Assembly (NCBI RefSeq): GCF_003324165.1
Contig: NW_025407826.1
Span: 310,001 to 374,000, forward strand
From: Naegleria lovaniensis
Lineage: Eukaryota; Heterolobosea; Eutetramitea; Acrasida; Naegleriidae
Direction: 5' to 3'
Length of the DNA: 64,000 nucleotides
In this document: positions 62,582 to 64,000 of the stretch, piece after piece
Layout: the number at the start of each line of letters is the position of its first letter
How positions within the stretch are numbered: the first letter of the stretch is position 1
Program-made: the position numbers and the translations under genes
The notes under the pieces: model-generated
Databases searched by the model: none
Told to the model about the DNA's origin: nothing
The model's input: only the letters and a program-made list of their open reading frames with translations

Positions 62582-64000
62582 ATGCAAAAGATAGCAACTC
62601 ATTCTTCTCTATTCAATAATAGAGAAAGAATCAGCTCATCATGCCTCATCTCAATGCTCCTTGCTGGTGTTACTGTATATGTTGTATTCCTAGGTGTTGT
62701 ACAGGCTGCTGTTTGTGACCTTTCAAATGTACAGATTGAAATGAAAGGTTTAAGAGATAGTTCTATGGGTTTACCGGTGTATGATGCTATCTATAAGATT
62801 CAAAATCAAAGTGTTTGTTTGAATGAGATTAGAAAAGGTTTAACGGATAAGGTTTCTACTAGCATTGTTGATTTCACTAGTGCTTGTTTATTGCCTCCAA
62901 CAGATGCTGCCTATGCCAATGATCCATGTTGTGGCGGTAAAAATCTTCAATGTTGTGCTAGAAGAAACGTGAATAGAAATGCTTGGGATGTTCGTTCCAA
63001 TGGTGCTCTCTCTTGTGCTGTTGATGTTTCCTTTGAAGCTGGTTTGGCATTCACTCCAGTTGAACAACGTGCAAGTTTGTGTTCTGCAGGCTCTTTGGAA
63101 GATTTGATTCGCGAAGAGGGTGATCAAGTCTACCAAACTGCTGGATGCAAATATAATGGACTCAAGCCAGAAGAATACCTTAATTGTTTGGCTAGTAATC
63201 CAGTGTATGGTCCTCATGTATTACCATCATTTGCTAAGGCACTTAACTTGGCTGCCAACTCGACAACCTCTGCCATTGTAGATGCCATGAAGAGTCAAGG
63301 TCATCTCGTGGGTGAATGTTTCAACCGCAACACACAACAAGTAGATTCAACTATTACAAGCCAAAGCGTTTGTGAGACTGGTCTTCCAGATGTTTGTCCA
63401 TTCTCTGATTGTTCCTCCCATAATCAAACTTGTTATGCTTGTAAATCTCCTCTCAAATGCAATGCTTATCCAATGGATGACTATGGTACCTATTTGGACT
63501 CTCCATTAGCTTGTCTTGATACTGTCTTGTGCGGTGCTAAGGAACATGTCGTTTCTTACGCTGAATGTGAATTATCCAAGGAATGTAACGTTCCATGTTT
63601 CAACTGTACCGATCAAGCTACTTGTCTCAAGAGTGGAATGTGTGAAGGTTGGGGTACTCAGGATCCAACTTGTGCTGTTCCAATTGTAAATAATGCATGC
63701 CCAGTTGGTTGTACCATGAATCTATATATTAACATGTGTAACTGTACTAGTTCTGCTACTAGCGATCTACCACAACAATTCAACGTAACCTTGAACAATT
63801 TTATGGTTCCATTGAACAATGTAAATAATAACAAGTGTAGACGCGGTTATTTCGAACTAGTTCCTCCTAGAAATGCTGATGAATGTTTCAAGTATAAGGT
63901 TTGCCGTTATGGTAACGGTGGTGTTGCTCCTCTCTCTTCATGCTCGAATAGTATGTGTACCAATGGTGGTCCATCTGAATCATTCAAATGGATTCAAGGT
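62582..64000 (+). CDS. Secreted or surface Cys-rich protein, 3' end outside window
   Basis: The frame is open from ATG 62582 to the window edge (473 codons so far). The N-terminus has a hydrophobic segment, LLAGVTVYVVFLGVVQA, followed by Ala-Val-Cys, fitting a signal peptide. The mature part has many paired cysteines (NDPCCGGKNLQCCARR, CPFSDCSSHNQTCYACKSPL, CNVPCFNCTDQATCLKSG) and several N-glycosylation sites (NQT, NCT, NST, NVT). Codon choice is more uniform and C-ending than in neighbours, suggesting high expression. I do not recognise a named family. Adhesin, cyst-wall or extracellular matrix roles are possible. Confidence 0.75.
   Translation, partial: MQKIATHSSLFNNRERISSSCLISMLLAGVTVYVVFLGVVQAAVCDLSNVQIEMKGLRDSSMGLPVYDAIYKIQNQSVCLNEIRKGLTDKVSTSIVDFTSACLLPPTDAAYANDPCCGGKNLQCCARRNVNRNAWDVRSNGALSCAVDVSFEAGLAFTPVEQRASLCSAGSLEDLIREEGDQVYQTAGCKYNGLKPEEYLNCLASNPVYGPHVLPSFAKALNLAANSTTSAIVDAMKSQGHLVGECFNRNTQQVDSTITSQSVCETGLPDVCPFSDCSSHNQTCYACKSPLKCNAYPMDDYGTYLDSPLACLDTVLCGAKEHVVSYAECELSKECNVPCFNCTDQATCLKSGMCEGWGTQDPTCAVPIVNNACPVGCTMNLYINMCNCTSSATSDLPQQFNVTLNNFMVPLNNVNNNKCRRGYFELVPPRNADECFKYKVCRYGNGGVAPLSSCSNSMCTNGGPSESFKWIQG

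Noticed and set aside
62224-62583. 119-residue minus-strand frame upstream of the Cys-rich gene
   Set aside because: It is antisense to the promoter and leader of a well-supported gene, with odd composition (many Met, Cys, Trp) and no family match.
1-64000. Transposons, retroelements, virus-like genes, CRISPR arrays
   Set aside because: No reverse transcriptase, integrase, transposase, capsid, terminal-repeat or spacer-repeat signal was noticed in reading. The only long repeat is the cyclase conversion tract.

Overview
This window is nuclear DNA of a free-living protist, most likely a heterolobosean amoeba of the Naegleria type. That assignment is an inference. It rests on A+T-rich DNA with the standard code, dense genes on both strands, very short GT-AG introns (about 40-190 nt, mostly 45-75), long Ser/Asn/Gln/His-rich stretches, an A-tract directly before most start codons, and gene content: a TSET coat subunit, bacterial-type NIT domains fused to class III cyclases, MER3/HFM1, MCM8, KICSTOR and TRAPP subunits. 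About 34 protein genes and one tRNA fit in 64 kb. I saw no virus-like element, insertion sequence or CRISPR array.

Layout. 1-15.4 kb: WDR7/rabconnectin-3beta (cut by the window edge), UFD1, an LRR protein, a PQ-loop membrane protein, a BRD8-like bromodomain protein divergent from MCM8, an EEP-fold hydrolase and a multispan membrane protein. 15.4-22.4 kb: tRNA-Lys(CTT), an F-box-like protein, a secreted GH39 glycosidase, a 2OG-Fe(II) oxygenase and cactin. 22.5-27.4 kb: two tandem NIT-sensor nucleotide cyclases that share a 424-bp identical block; the second copy has a one-base frameshift. 27.4-32.5 kb: an HDHD5/CECR5-type HAD protein, a small unknown protein and three tandem genes of a family I do not recognise. 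32.7-45.9 kb: CHMP7, a coiled-coil protein, ITFG2, a membrane protein and a TTRAY subunit of TSET. 46-56.7 kb: a myosin with a very long charged helix, a pterin dehydratase whose 5' end overlaps TRAPPC2L, HFM1/MER3, PNPO, proteasome alpha-6 and RPA12. 56.8-64 kb: an MKK-like protein kinase tail-to-tail with a tyrosine phosphatase, a sparse 1.6-kb region, and the start of a secreted Cys-rich protein.

The most striking signal is splicing. Several conserved catalytic motifs are carried by microexons or split by introns. The kinase loop HRDIKPSN is assembled through a 5-nt and a 10-nt exon, HDHD5 has a 13-nt exon, and the GH39 acid/base motif WNEPN sits on a 23-nt exon. The PTP active-site Cys codon and the myosin P-loop are each cut by an intron. 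All these models use GT-AG sites and keep phase, and each restores a family-conserved motif. They are deduced from sequence alone, without transcript data.

Functional themes are membrane traffic (WDR7, TSET, TRAPPC2L, CHMP7), protein turnover (UFD1, PSMA1), recombination (MCM8, HFM1), nutrient or environmental sensing (ITFG2, NIT cyclases) and phospho-signalling (kinase and PTP). The genes do not form operons. Their proximity reflects compaction, with several intergenic gaps of only 5-130 bp.
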